64,000 bases of DNA from Didymodactylos carnosus (GCA_905250885.1 CAJNOQ010000013.1:1-64000); one strand, 5' to 3'; positions 11,695-24,333 are shown, counted from the stretch's first letter. The notes: generated by a model from the letters alone, not told the origin. Program-made: numbers and translations.

Positions 11695-12690
11695 ATGTTC
11701 GTTAATAAATTTGTCAGCAAAATCCATTTTAACTTTGACATAACTATGATGCTGTAACCAATTAATTTGAATTTTGTTTATTTCTATTCGTATACTTGAA
11801 GTGGATGAACTAACTGATGATTCAACAATACTTCTCAAATATCGATTTGTGAGAGTTTACATCAAGGAAGTTTTGAAAAGTAACTCTCTATTCAGTGTAG
11901 TAGGATGTTTTCTATCAGTCTGTATCATTATCATATTTATTGATGATGGTCAACAAAAGTTATACAAGGACAATATGGACGGTCATGACATCATCATGCA
12001 TTCTTTATTTTTTCGACACTGATATACCACTGTGAGTAATTCGTGCTCAAAACAGTCTTGACTGCGTGGTAAAAAATAATTCTCATCTTCCAATCATACC
12101 TTTACAATATTGCTGATAATCTCATTGAAATCCTGTTGGACATTTTTCTTGTTGATCATTTTCAATTGTCCATATCAGTTTTTGTTCATGCGGAATGTAG
12201 AGAGATTCTAAATTAAACAAATAACAAAAAACATTCCATATTTTGATTGTCCATTCCTGCTTTGATTAACACACAAACCTAGACCATCCAAGTAAAGATG
12301 TTGTACTAATGGTACTTGCTGGACAAAATGACACTGAATCGAATGATTCCAGTTATATTTACTTAATTTGTTTTGATTATGATAAATACGACTTGATTAT
12401 GAATAGAGAGTATCTAGGTTAAAAGAAAAGAGGAAATGTTTTTTTAAGCTCAATATCTCTTTTATCTTGAACTATGAATGAATTATTTCGGTGATTATAA
12501 TGAAATTTAACCGAGAAATTGAGATTAATCTGTCAGACTTGCAATTTGTCAGTTATAATGCATTTTTATTTCTTCACTTTTATTTTTGTATTCAAGAAGA
12601 TCATCAACAAAATATAGCAGCTACTAATGAACAATGACAATAACAACAACAACAACAAACAATGATCGGACGGATTATAGGTGGCCTTTT

Positions 12691-13455
12691 AATAATCGTT
12701 TTTTTGAACATGACATACCAAAACGAATTTTAATTTTATAACGACGTGGTGAACGTCGACGTCGATGACGATAGTTTGATGTTTTTTTATCAATTAAATC
12801 TGATGGTGGACAATCTTCATCATTTAATTCATTTAATCTATCATTATTTTGTTTACACCAATTTAATTGACACCAACACGGTAAATAATTTTTAATAAAA
12901 AATGTTACTTTTATTAATAATAATCCATCACCGAGACGTGCTAATAGAAATAGACAACGACAAATTGATGTATAAATATGATCATCAGATATTGATACTG
13001 ATGAAGCAATGGATGGTTCAGTTACAGGATCAAGGTGACTGCCGGTAAAAATTAATCGTTTTAATTGTAAAATATATGGTCACATATCGAGAATATTCAT
13101 TGGTAAATATAATAGTGCATATTTTAATGTAAATATTGTTGAATAATAATAACATAGTCGACATGATAATTGATCTTTATTAATTGTTAATAATGTTGCT
13201 AACGATGATGAATGGCTGGTCGTTGTTGTTATTGTCAATGGTATTTGTGTTGTTGATGATAAATAATTTTGTGTGGATTTTTGAATATCAATTGTAGTTG
13301 TATGACTTGTATGACATAATATTTCACAATCAGTATGTGAACGATTTTTAATAATAGGTTTATCAGTCTGAAATGGACCTATAACTAAGACAGATTTGTA
13401 TGAAATAATGACATATTTTCGTTCATAGAGAAGATGATCCAATTCATGATCTTGC
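12691..13455 (-). pseudogene. ~250-codon reading frame interrupted by one TGA, family unknown
   Basis: On the minus strand one frame is open from about 13455 to a TAA near 12690, broken only by a single TGA at about 13080 (context NILDM-stop-PYILQLKRLIF). Both halves share the TTA/CGT-rich codon use of real genes in this window. The first half has a Ser/Thr-rich linker (IPLTITTTTSHSSS); the second has a hydrophobic Cys-containing stretch (LLLIKVTFFIKNYLPCWCQL) and an Arg-rich patch (YRHRRRRSPRRYKIK). There is no clear ATG at the left end, so an upstream exon is likely. No GT-AG intron spans the TGA. Simplest reading: a gene recently broken by a TGG-to-TGA change. Product not recognised. Confidence 0.45.
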
Positions 13456-13509
13456 CGTTACCATTTGTGGAATCGTTATTAGAAGAGAATGGTAAACATT
13501 TTTTATTTT

Positions 13510-13606
13510 AACCTTTGGTGACAATACAATGTGGTATTTATTGTGTTCTAACATAGGCAAAGATCAGATAAATGTCTTTATAAAAGAATCACGAAGAGCC
13601 AGTAGT
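13510..13606. repeat. Direct repeat copy 2 (~100 bp)
   Basis: Second copy of the block at 11597-11694, same orientation (ACCTTTGGTGACAATACAAT, then AGGCAAAGATCAGATAAA). Sequence outside the block diverges on both sides. Confidence 0.7.
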
Positions 13607-13807
13607 ACAACATATCGATTTTTCTTGTGAAGACATGAAAAGCGCAGTTCGAATTTGCAGAGACAATAGTACTCTATATCTACAACCCTGTTTAGATAAT
13701 TACTCTAAAGGTAATATACTAGATTAAACAAGATACACCAGTCGTTTTCGGTGGTTACCATATTAAGAAGTTAACGGATTAGTAACAACAAAACGACTGG
13801 TGAAAAT

Positions 13808-14640
13808 CTCGATAAATTACGTGAAGTTTGGAATACTACTGGATGACGAAGCAGATGATATTGAATCTCGAGATGACAAAAAGTAAGTATTATAGAATCA
13901 GTTTGAAACTAATATATAATACTTCACTACTCATGGTTTTTTATCTCATTGAGAGACTGCTACTTCAGATATTCACAAAATCGATCTTTGATAATGATAC
14001 ATTTTTCTTGGAATGACAAACTAATTTTTCAATAGATGGGCGTTCCGCATTTATTTACTTCATGATGTGACGTGCGAACTTTGAGAGTCGAGAATGAAAG
14101 AGAGGTGCACAGTGTGCATCTAGGCGGACATTAGGTGGAAAAATGACAATCGATTTTCAACGATTCATATAGTGCTAGATATACTTCAAGTGATGCTCTA
14201 TCTGATGGCATAAAAAATTTCGAATCTCGAACTAGAAATGTTGTCATTGACGCTACATCGAATAATGTGCGATTAGCAGGTTTTTCTGAGAAAATACTTG
14301 TTGAATCTAACGAAACGCTAAGGTCGAAGCATAGCGTGACAAATTGTGACTAAAGATTTTGATATTTGCTATGGAAGAGGAGTCAAAAATCGCCACAGAG
14401 TCATATTCTTCATTTCATCGATAAAGAACGAAAGCTGTTGAGCTGTTAATTCTATAAATGCATTCGAGTCAAGAGTATCTTCAAATTATCACAAGAATTA
14501 AGTCTTCATCTGAGAAAAGTGAAAAATACTGTGGAAATAATATCACAGTGTGATGTTTACGCAATTATGTTTAGCTGTTTGTTATCTACATCATTATCAA
14601 AAAATTATACAGGAAAAGTGTTAATCAATCGTCTTAAACT
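13808..14640 (+). pseudogene. Decayed coding patches, family unknown
   Basis: Several protein-like stretches lie in changing frames: ENLDKLREVWNTTG then, one base out of phase, LDDEADDIESRDDK ending at a good donor (GTAAGTAT, about 13885); SDALSDGIKNFESRTRNVVI and GFSEKILVESNETLRSKHSV at 14190-14350; KLSQELSLHLRKVKNTVEII at 14475-14550. They are interrupted by stops and phase changes, so no intact gene is present. They might be relics of one gene lying upstream of the VPS10 remnant, but they do not match VPS10 and I do not recognise them. Confidence 0.3.
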
Positions 14641-15169
14641 ATGAATTAAAGTCACATTCATCCGTATTTATAAAATACGGTATTAGATGGAGAGAATACA
14701 CCATCTTTTACATCATACATTTTCTTAAACTCGACAACTATGGAAGTGCAATTTCTTTTATCATAGCAGTGACTCTGAAACTATTTGCACTTATTAAAAA
14801 ATCAAGAGATTACAACTGATAAAGGTTTCACAATAAAAATCTTTTCAAGAAAACGCTTTCTATGTTTCATACTGTCCTTCTTATTCTATGTGTGTATACT
14901 TAGAAACAGTATGAAGGTATGTATTATGTTATATGAGGTATGTATAATGTCAATAGTTTAACTTTCGTAAAACTTTTTATCTGCTCATTAGTACAAATTT
15001 TGATCAAACATTTTCTGATGACTCATGGAAACTGAACAACGTGTCTATACAAAAATGCAATGATATTAATAAAAGTTCACACAATAGAAATTTTGTATGT
15101 GTTCTGAAAATAACGTTCTTTGCCGCCTATATAAATAAGAGTATAATGATATATTTTAGTTGATTATTA

Positions 15170-18100
15170 TCACTACTGATATATCAAAACATTATGGAAA
15201 AACGGTATTAATGATAACAAAAAACGGTGGGAAAACTTTTACTCCTGTAATATTAGATTTTGATATATTTGGTAAAATACAATTTCATCCAAAAAAAGAA
15301 AATTAGATAATGGTTAAATCATCATTTGTAAGGGAGAAAAAGCATAAAAATTTTTTAATTAAATTTCTAAATTTGAAGAGACAGACAAGTATGCGAGATC
15401 GATGAATGGGACTACTATTGTTTTTATAATATATTGCACGTATCAATAGATTTTGGTTTTACTTGATTGAAAGTGAGTGAACATACAGTTCATGTTGAAT
15501 GGTCTGAACATTCCAGTGATGGTAATGAAGTTATTTATTTTAAAATTATTATACAGATTCAATAATAAATGTTTTTAAAAAACCAATTAACTTAATCAAA
15601 TATAATATTAGAAATCAACAACGACAAAGTCAGGAGAACTATTAGTTAGTTATAAAGGCAAATTATAAAAATCATATTTTTTATTGTTTAGTTGTACATA
15701 CGAATATTTATACATTTGATTGTGCTGGAAAATTGTACACGATCAATATGTAATAAAAAATGACCTTTCATTTTCAAACTTTAACCCTAAAAAATATATT
15801 TTTTGAATAAATCAATATATATTGAAAGTGTCGACTGATATTGGTCACACTTTTAATTCTGTTCAATTACCATCATTAACATCTGAGAGGGTTAATATGC
15901 GTAAAAGATAAACAACATTAAATATAATCATTTTTTCTTTTTAGTTTTTTACTGTTTTAAAAATTAGTGACGATAGTATATTCGTTCATGTTGATAATGG
16001 TTGGAGGTATTCGTTTTTCTGAAATAACATGACTTTTCTAAATAATATTGGAAAATTTCATTCTTTTTTTAGATAAAGGCCACGGGACACTTTACATATT
16101 TGATGCTGATGGTATCGTATTTTTAAAATCTCTAGAAAATCATTTCGGACGTTCACCTTTATTAATATTTTTGATATTAATGACATGTTTAAACGAGTAT
16201 AAATTTAGTTTTCAAATTTTTATAAAGTTCAATCAATAAGAGGAACGTATATAACACGTCAAATACAAATAGGTACTCAAGATATCAAATAAGATAAACA
16301 ATATTTTTTAAAAATAAAAGTCTTTAAATGATACAATACAAACTGTAATTACATTTAATTTTGAAATTAGATGGTCATTTTTGAAGACACCAATCAACGT
16401 TAAATATATGAAAGAAATGAAAGTATACATTCAACAAATATATCAAGTTAAAATATTCAGCCTACAATTAAATATTCAGAATTGTAGTTTTCATTTGTAT
16501 AATCGATATACAGTTCGTCATGGTGTCAATATTATTCCCATTCTAAGTTCAATTAATGTTCCTGGTATCATAATAGCTGATGGTAGATGATAGTTGAGAG
16601 AGAATATACATCTTTATCACTCTAGTGTGCGTGTGCGTGTTAACATTTTATTTTAGGATATGTTGATCATACTTTCGATCATGATACAATGGATGTGTAT
16701 ATATCTAGCGATAGTGGACATAATTGGTATAAAAGTCAGTATTTGAACTCATTTCTTTGTAGAGGATCCATATTCTTTGCCTTTTGACAGGCTTTACAAG
16801 GTTTATATCATTATGAATTAATCGGTAGTGGTGCATTGATTGTTGCTATTCCAACTCGATCGAGTTCTTCAAAACAATTCAAGTAAATACAAGACTGGAT
16901 AAAACCTTTTTAACAACTTCGTTACATTTGGAATAGGTTTTCTAAGGATTATGGTCGATGTTGGCATATATCTCATTATGCAGAAATTACTAATAAAGTC
17001 TATTTGTATGGTCTTCGTACTGAGTCAAATTATAAAACATTGAAGTTGTTTATATGTGGTTGGATCTAAAATTCTTACAATGGAGAATATTTTCAATTAC
17101 TTTTCAACAAATATTGAACCGCCGATGTCAGTTAAAATTCTTCTTTTATTTTTCACCTATTTATTGTTGGTTTTTCTATGAACAGTCGTAGGTGTGGATG
17201 ACAATTTTGAAGATTGGTATCCACATAGCGATTTAAAACGTGAAGATTGCGTTTTTGATATCAACGAAAGTTTTCAACGATTGAGAAAAGATTCATGGTA
17301 TGCATCTCTTAAAGATCTCTATTTGAAAAAGTAATTTGAAAGATCTTTTTTGATGAATTACTGGAACGTGCAATCGGAGAATAAAACGAGAAGTTTGTCA
17401 GTGTGCAAGAGACAATTATGAATGATAGGAGATGTTATGCTGAGTTCTGTCATCTTATTTAAAATTTAAGTTAATTTTCTGATTTAAATGATTTTGATTT
17501 TAAACGATTGATCAACAGTGACATATGTGTACCGGATATGAATGCGGAGGTATTCAAAGATTTATGTCTACATGGAAATTAAATAAAATTAATCGCGAGC
17601 AGGTAAAAATAAATCATCTGTTGTAGTAGTGAGAAACGTATAGTGAAGAAAAAGCAACTTTTTTCCTAAAGGAAATGCAAACATTTCCATTTCTTTTGTA
17701 TAGATATCGAAAAATTCTCGGTAATCAATGTACAATGGTGGAACTTTTATTGAATCAAACTTTATCGATTTGAATCTGCATTGTAATGATGAGAAATTAA
17801 AAGCAGATCTCATTGGTGAATATCGTACTATTTCGCTAGTTCGATCAATGAATGAGAATGAACTATTTTCAGAAAAAAATTTAAGTGATCAACTATTAAG
17901 AAGAAAAGCAAAATCTAAAAAGTTTTTTTTAGTTATAGTCAGTCATATATGAATACATGTCAACGTTTTATTCTTATCTATTTTTAGCTCCATCATTTCT
18001 CATTTCTTCTAATATTCGAATAGACAGGATTAATTTTTATGATAATAGTTCTTTTTATTAGTGGTAAAGTTGTCATCAAAGTGATAAAAAACAAATATCA

Positions 18101-18431
18101 GCACGTTGTAATAATGAGAATTAATTTTTTTGCTATAAAAAAAAAATGTTATCTTAGAAAAAAGATATTTTATTTTATAAAAATTCCCTTTTAAAAATAC
18201 ATTATGAACGAAAATCTTTTCTATTATAGAATACACAAATATACCTATTTATCAGAAAAAGAAGACGAATTGTTAGAAGAATCACCATTTGCTACCACAT
18301 CCGAACGAATTTGTTTACAAACAATGGCTAATATTTCCGTTAGTAAAACGTACAAAACGGAAATCTGTAATTTATACTCTTGTTATTCTCTTATTTCAGA
18401 ATGTAACATTCGATTTAGTAAAATGATATAA
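15170..18431 (+). pseudogene. Decayed sortilin/VPS10-domain receptor gene
   Basis: Successive exons align in order with sortilin. Examples are KNGGKTFTPVILDF (15220), STDIGHTFNSVQLPSLTSE (15830), ISDDSIFVHVDNGW (15965), GTLYIFDADGIVFLKSLENH (16085), TVITFNFEIRWSFLKTP (16340), VYISSDSGHNWYKS (16700), RCWHISHYAEITNKVYLYGL (16950), DCVFDINESFQRLRKDSW (17250) and YRKILGNQC (17705). A membrane-span-like stretch follows (IFMIIVLFISGK, 18035) and an acidic dileucine tail (EDELLEESPF, 18265), the sorting signal class used by sortilins. Sortilins are Golgi-endosome sorting receptors with a ten-bladed propeller and 10CC domain. Here several exon junctions are out of phase (for example within 16140-16160 and near 17065), the N-terminal signal and first blades were not found, and stops interrupt blades. 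It therefore looks like a pseudogene rather than a working receptor. Confidence 0.7.
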
Positions 18432-18463
18432 ACAATTTTTGCTGTTGTGTTGTGTAAAAAATA

Positions 18464-20834
18464 TTATAAAAGATAGCGTTTAATCCACATTAGAGTCGTC
18501 AATGCAGATAATGAAAACCTAAAGAAAAAAAATGACAAAAAAAACTTTTTTAACTTCTATCAAAACTAATATCGAGAGATACTTTTCCTTTTTTTCTGCT
18601 CTAGTTAAGTACATACCAAGTTATAATATATTGTAGATGCTCATTTCTCAATTGAACATTGGTCTGTCCACCAATAGGCGCTACATTTGTCAACGATGGA
18701 TCTGAAATATTAATTTATACGACATTATTCATTAGTTACAATCAATTTATTTTACTTTACTTTTGATTGCATCTAAAAATATTGGCTCTGTGTTTAGATG
18801 TTCAGACATAACTTCGACGTCACGTTTTCTCCATGAACCTTTTGTTGGCTCATTTCTTAACCACATATTTGCCTAATGAGAGAAAAGTGTTCATATTATT
18901 TGTGAACAGTCATTTCTTCATTTTCTTACCGAATCTGTCTTACGTAATAATCCGATTAATTCGTGTTCATCTTCGATCTAAAAAGAAGAAAATACTATTT
19001 CATACTAATGACGAAATACAATTTTAAAATGCTAAATCATACCTGACCAGATAAACGAGTGTTAGGATTACGATAATCATTCGATACATATCCTCGATTG
19101 ACCAATATTGAAAAGCTATTGATAAAACAAAGATGTTCGAACAAATAGCGGGTGGCCCAGATAAAATTGGACACTTTCATTCGTTGTTTTTTAGCACTGT
19201 CTAGTAGTCCAAACAGTTTATTCTAAGCTGAATCGATAGAGAATTGAATTTTCTACAAAATCTGCTATATGAATCTCTGATAGCATTTTTCTCGTTTGAG
19301 CACCATTCAAAATGTTGAAGAGTGCTGGATTGTCTCACTGTGACACACTGAAAATAGAAAAATATTTGCCTTGATCTAAAAAACAGATTCCATAAGAATT
19401 TCGAAAAAATCAGAAGAGAATTACTGGAAAATTCTACATCTTCTCACATATTTTTCGAAATTTTACAGTCAAGTCTTCTAGGAAAATTTCTCTGTGCAAA
19501 AAACTGACAAATCCAAAAAACCCTAACTTTCGAACCTATTTTTCACAGACTTTAGCTTTTTGACTATAAAAGCATAAAATGTTCTGAATTCAGGGTTTTA
19601 GTCCTATTGTCCTACACAGAAGTAAAGTCGGCATCGTTTGATATATAAACAAAGTTTCTCAATTGAAATCATTAATTAAAAACATTAATTTAGTTTGAAA
19701 AAATTGAAAAGCCGGTTGAGAGCTAATTATAAGTCCAGCTGGTGTAACTAAAACATTGTATGAAGTTGTGAAGAAGTGAGATCGGTAGAGCACAAAATTT
19801 TCTATCTATGTACGCAGATAAGTTGACTATTGAACTCCAGGCAATGGGCTAAAAATCTCACAAAAGGAGACGACAAAAGCTTGTCGCAATTTGACAACTC
19901 AGCACCCTTTTTTCATCAATATTTTGAATGGTGCTCAAACGAGAAAAATGCTATCAGAGATTCATATAGCAGATTTTGTAGAGAATTCAATTCTCTATCA
20001 TTGAGCTTAGAATAAACTCTAAAGACTACCGAGCAATGCTCAAAAACAACGAATGAAGGTATCCGATTTTATCTGGATCATCCGATATGTAAACTATCCA
20101 AAATTGTATTTTACTTTTGATTTGATATTTTAAATGGTGTAATGACTTGAGCACCACCGGATGAATTACTATGTGATTGTGGCCTGTTTAATTGTTTTGA
20201 ACCAATTTCTGAACGATTTGTATTATCGTTCATATTGTCTAATCTTGATCGTGGTTCAATTAAAATTTCTCGTGAATGATCATATCGTCCTTTTACTCGA
20301 ATCGGATAATATTCAAGTTCTTGTAAACGATCTAAACTAGAAAAATTCAAAAAATTAATTATTTAAACTAATAAAATCTTTTAGATAAAACTGACTTGTC
20401 TAATAGTGATAGTGGTTCTGAATGTGTTCGATCATTCAATGTTTGAATAAGATTTATTTTCCATTTTCGCCTATTTATTTGCCAATATCCAAGTCCAAAT
20501 GTTGTTATTGGTATCACCTAGAGAATCATATAAGAAAAAGAATATTTTATGTAGTATGTTACAAATTGAGTGATAATTTTCAAATTTTTATACTGTAAAT
20601 ATAGTAGTATTGTAACCATATAGATAATGATTGTGACTGAGAGACACAGAATAAGGTTATATTTACCAGTAGAACAATGGCTGTTAAATCAATTTTTTCA
20701 CTTTTATTTTTCTTTGTAAGGTAAAATTTCTGATTTGTTTGAAATACTCGTCTTGTAGAATGGAGACATTGAACAAAAACTTTGGGTTGACACGTTAAAT
20801 ATGATTTATATAAAAATGTAGAAATGTAATGCAT
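18464..20834 (-). CDS. SURF1: SURF1, cytochrome c oxidase assembly factor
   Basis: Mitochondrial inner-membrane protein that helps insert haem a / assemble complex IV. Exon 1 (20667-20834) starts [10 protein letters not shown] and is basic and Ser/Thr-containing, as expected of a mitochondrial presequence. Exon 2 (20396-20517) gives [18 protein letters not shown], the first membrane span and SURF1 signature. Exon 3 (20115-20337) gives [19 protein letters not shown] and GGAQVITPF. Later exons between about 19117 and 18464 give [51 protein letters not shown]-type residues, [20 protein letters not shown] and the second span [14 protein letters not shown]. Phases join cleanly. The intron after exon 3 is about 1 kb, nearly all of it one transposon; without it the intron would be about 60 bp. 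The gene ends 33 bp from the VPS10 remnant, tail-to-tail. Confidence 0.93.
19151..20083. mobile_element. ~930-bp MITE with ~180-bp TIRs in a SURF1 intron
   Basis: The left end reads GGTGGCCCAGATAAAATTGG; the right end, in reverse complement from 20083, reads GGATGATCCAGATAAAATCGG. The arms continue for about 180 bp (ACTTTCATTCGTTG, TCTACAAAATCTGCTATATG, CTCGTTTGAGCACCATTC). The interior is AT-rich without a transposase. A GGTGGCCCAGA-type end is reminiscent of some Tc1/mariner-superfamily non-autonomous elements, but this family assignment is tentative. It occupies almost the whole intron between SURF1 exons 3 and 4, starting about 30 bp from each splice site. Confidence 0.75.
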
Positions 20835-20904
20835 CTGAAGAACATAAAGAAATACATATGTTTCTATTTGGTGGAATCTTTTTGTTAATATTAGTTTCAA
20901 TAGT

Positions 20905-20925
20905 GTGTGTGTGTGTGTGTGTGTA
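20905..20925. repeat. TG microsatellite
   Basis: About ten TG units just upstream of SURF1. Confidence 0.9.
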
Positions 20926-21208
20926 TCTTCTTTATTTTTTTTACTGCATGATACTTAAAATACCGTTTGTCTAAGATTGACATTCTCGTTTGAAAAAGAG
21001 CGAACTATACTGCTGATCGTATTTTCAACTTTATTTTATTCATAATAACAAACGATGGAAAAAATTACAAAGATATGATAAAAGAAAAAAGAAAATCTTC
21101 AGGCAGCAGAAAATGATGGTGTCGAAGTTGAGATATAGATGTTTATCAGGATAATTCTAAAAGTAAAACAGTGCGATACACAACTTGAAAGGACATAAAA
21201 CAATTCAA

Positions 21209-24200
21209 CTACTTACATGTTGAAGAGCGTTTATCATTAACATTTAAATAAGGTGTTTCATTTGTTTCAAATACGGAAAATTTTCTATTACGATATTGTT
21301 TACGAGCTTGATGAATATATAGAAAGATAAAATCGCATACTATACTGGCAATTACCATAAAACCAATACCAGAACCTAAATAATATTTTAACATTGTCAA
21401 TTATTTTTACCTTAAAAATGATATATTATTCACTCACCAATAGCTACAAATAAATTCACAATATTAAATCTTCCTCCTTGTCCTGTTGTCGTCACAATAA
21501 ATCTTAGACCATAAGCTTTAATTAATATTCGAACATCTGTCGAATTTACACGATATTTATAAGCATAACTGAAAATATCATCATGAAGTCAACCAATGAA
21601 TAAAATAAAGAATTTTACCTACCGATAATTAATACCAGGTGATAATTCATCATTTCCACTTTGTAATAAACGAAAATCATACGTTGGAAAACAACGTTTC
21701 TCAGCAATATCAAAATTACATAACCATTTTTGTTCAATTTCAATTAGGCCGCCCTACTGGCAGAAAAAAATACACTAGTTTTCACGAAATAAAATTTTAT
21801 TTTACAACAGACTTCTTTCAATAACGATGGTGCAACGTCATACCGCGCTTTGGATGACAGATAATTTATAATATAGCCAATTTCGAATATTGGACACGTT
21901 GGATTAGTGGAAAAATCAAATAAACAGGAAAAGTTGGTTTCTGGTTTCACATTGCGTCTAAAGAATTGATTATTATTATTGCTTAAGTTTAATCATATGA
22001 CTATGTTAAACATACAGAGTAGCATTAAATCTCAAAAATGTGACAATTGATTTGATATAAACCGTAAAATCGTTCAATTCGCTTTCATTAATTTGATATT
22101 CCCTAGCCAGAGAAAAATATATGACAATAATGTAACGAATGTCCCAGAATAAATAGCGGTCTCATGTATTCCGCTGATACCTCACTCAATTTTCATTGTC
22201 AAAGCTTCAACTGTTTTTTAAAACATTCATCGTTTCACTCTCTATAAAAAAACATATTAAACATTCTTTTATATACCATACAAATAAGAGAATATAGGTG
22301 AGATATCATGAAGCTTCAATTCCCATTACTGTTAAACATAAAACACAACAAAAAGATATTTATTTTGAACTTGATGCCATGCTGTAGTAGAATCAAAACG
22401 TATGTTCTGGTATCTCGAAGTGTCGTCTTTCTTTTTATGTATTAGAGGTTGGCTTTCAACGTGTTTTTCTAATATGAAAGGCTATTTTCCTACAGTCTCC
22501 CAATAAAAAGGAAAACTTCCACCTTTTCACCTTGTCAGTGGAAAAACAATGGAGTTATCGAACTTTCTCTGTTCGGATGTAACAGAAGGATTTTTTTGGT
22601 TTAAAATAAGACATTCGACCTCAAAATATTTAATTTTGTCCGATTTATAAAAATTTTGTAAAATGTCACCAAAACTGCAGTTTGAAAACGATAATGTTTG
22701 ATAAATTGGATAAAAGCAAAATCTTCTCCTCAACAAATTACGATTATTCAGAGTTTTAACGGTCATCTTCTCTTATTCTGTATCGCAAATACAACTGAAA
22801 AACTTGAAAAACTACTTTTTGTGTTTTAAAATAATGAAAATTGAAGCTTCGCGTTATTTCACCTATATTCTTTTATTTCTACGGTATATAAAAAAAATGT
22901 TTAATATGTTTTTTATAGAGAGTGGAACGACCAATCTTTTAAAAATAGTTGAAGCATTGACAATGAAAATTGAGCGAGATATCAACGAAATATTTGAGAC
23001 CGTCATTTATTCTGGGGCACCCGTTATATAGCATATCTCTTAATACATACAATGATGAAGAATATTCTTCAGGACACCAACCATTAATTTCACATGTTTT
23101 ATTAGCTGGTTCTTCCGAACTTGGCACACAGTTACCAGTGAAATATCCTGTAAAGAGAGAGAGAGAGAGAAAAATAAACCCAAGTATTATCGTTAAAGAG
23201 AAACTGACCAAATTTTGTGGGTGATTGTTTGTCTTTTGGACAATCAGCGTTTGTTTCACAAAATGCTTTTGATCTCAAAGACTAAAGTGACAGAAATTAG
23301 TAGAAAGAGGTTAAAATGATTGATATGAACAGTTAAATTACACTTGGGCAAGTGCCTTCCACTTGATCAAACGTAACAATTTGTCTGGTGGCTATGAAAA
23401 AGGCACTGTTCTCCTGAATGAAGAAAAAAATAATAGTATGATACCAAAGTTCGATTAAAATTAACAAACCAATGGAGGAATTTCATATTCAGCTGTGTCC
23501 CATACTCTTACAAACTGGTCTACAATCAAACACAAAATTTAACAAAAAGAGAAGAGAAACCAAAAATCTATTCAATACAAGCATTAAAGATTAATGTTAC
23601 TAAGCTTTGCTAGTGTAACTATCGAAACTTCGCATGGGCTCAAAATTTAGTCCAGACTGGATCTATTTCAAAAAACTTTTAAATTCCTCGCGTTTTTAGG
23701 GTAATCGTTAACGGTTTGTGCCTCGATTATTACTCATATATATAGAGTTGCATGCATTCAAAAAAAGGCATTTATATACAACGTTTTCATTTATGGCTCG
23801 TCAAAGCTACAATCATCTGTAACAATTCAAAAACAACACGTTCCCAACATTTTTTTCTATAGGGAGGTCTATTTCAAAAACGTTTTCAAGTCTAAATGAC
23901 TCCATAGTCTAAGAAGTTTGGATTCAGTCCATACGGCGGTCTGGTAACCACAAGAACTGATATTATAAACGATTTTGACACTTCTATCCATAAATCCATA
24001 TATCTACACTTCTACAATACAGTAAATTTTGTTATAAATGAACTTACTGTCTCTTGTTGAACCGTTCACTCCAATTTGCGCAAGACCTTTAACCTTCGTT
24101 ATACTTATTCCATTTGGTATAACAGATTCTTGATATCCTTTTTTATACCATACTATATAACTAAATACGAAAAACGTCTATTAACCGTTAATGAATATGA

Positions 24201-24333
24201 TTTACACAATTTTGACATACACTGCTATGTACGTTACAACAATAAACTGGATAATTCGATTCAATATTGCGATTAATGTGTTTGGAACAGTAACTACTTT
24301 CACAGTAGAATAGGTTAAAAATACACTGGACAT
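21209..24333 (-). CDS. P2RX: P2X purinergic receptor, ATP-gated cation channel
   Basis: Trimeric plasma-membrane channel opened by extracellular ATP. It starts at 24333 (MSSVFLTYSTVKVVTV, with the conserved N-terminal Y-x-T-x-K phosphosite). TM1 is ILNRIIQFIVVTYIAVY. The ectodomain follows over many small exons: KGYQESVIPNGISITKVKG, FVRVWDTAEYEIPP, ENSAFFIATRQIVTFDQVEG, CETNADCP, GNCVPS, CEINGWCPEE, FTVYIKSIVTFLRFN, CPIFEIGYII, GGLIEIEQKW and SPGINYR. TM2 is GIGFMVIASIVCDFIFLYI. The ten ectodomain cysteines are present. ATP-contact residues are kept: the KVKG lysines, N-Y-R, and the lysine of RILIKAYGLRF. The tail has the Y-x3-K retention motif (YRNRK). One intron (about 22110-23045) carries a foldback element. 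Function looks intact. Confidence 0.93.
22178..22982. mobile_element. ~800-bp foldback element in a P2X intron
   Basis: The left arm begins CTCACTCAATTTTCATTGTC at 22181; the right arm in reverse complement from 22978 begins CTCGCTCAATTTTCATTGTC. Both continue about 170 bp (ACATATTAAACATT, GAATATAGGTGA, GAAGCTTCAATT). The centre has no transposase. The arms are unlike those of the SURF1-intron element. The element lies wholly in the intron between the WCPEEYSSS and EYQINESEL exons. Confidence 0.78.

Noticed and set aside
18833-19027. Plus-strand frame at 18.8-19.0 kb
   Set aside because: It lies antisense to SURF1 exons that match the family well on the minus strand.
22939-23224. Plus-strand frame opposite P2X exons
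   Set aside because: It is antisense to clear P2X coding sequence with conserved cysteines.
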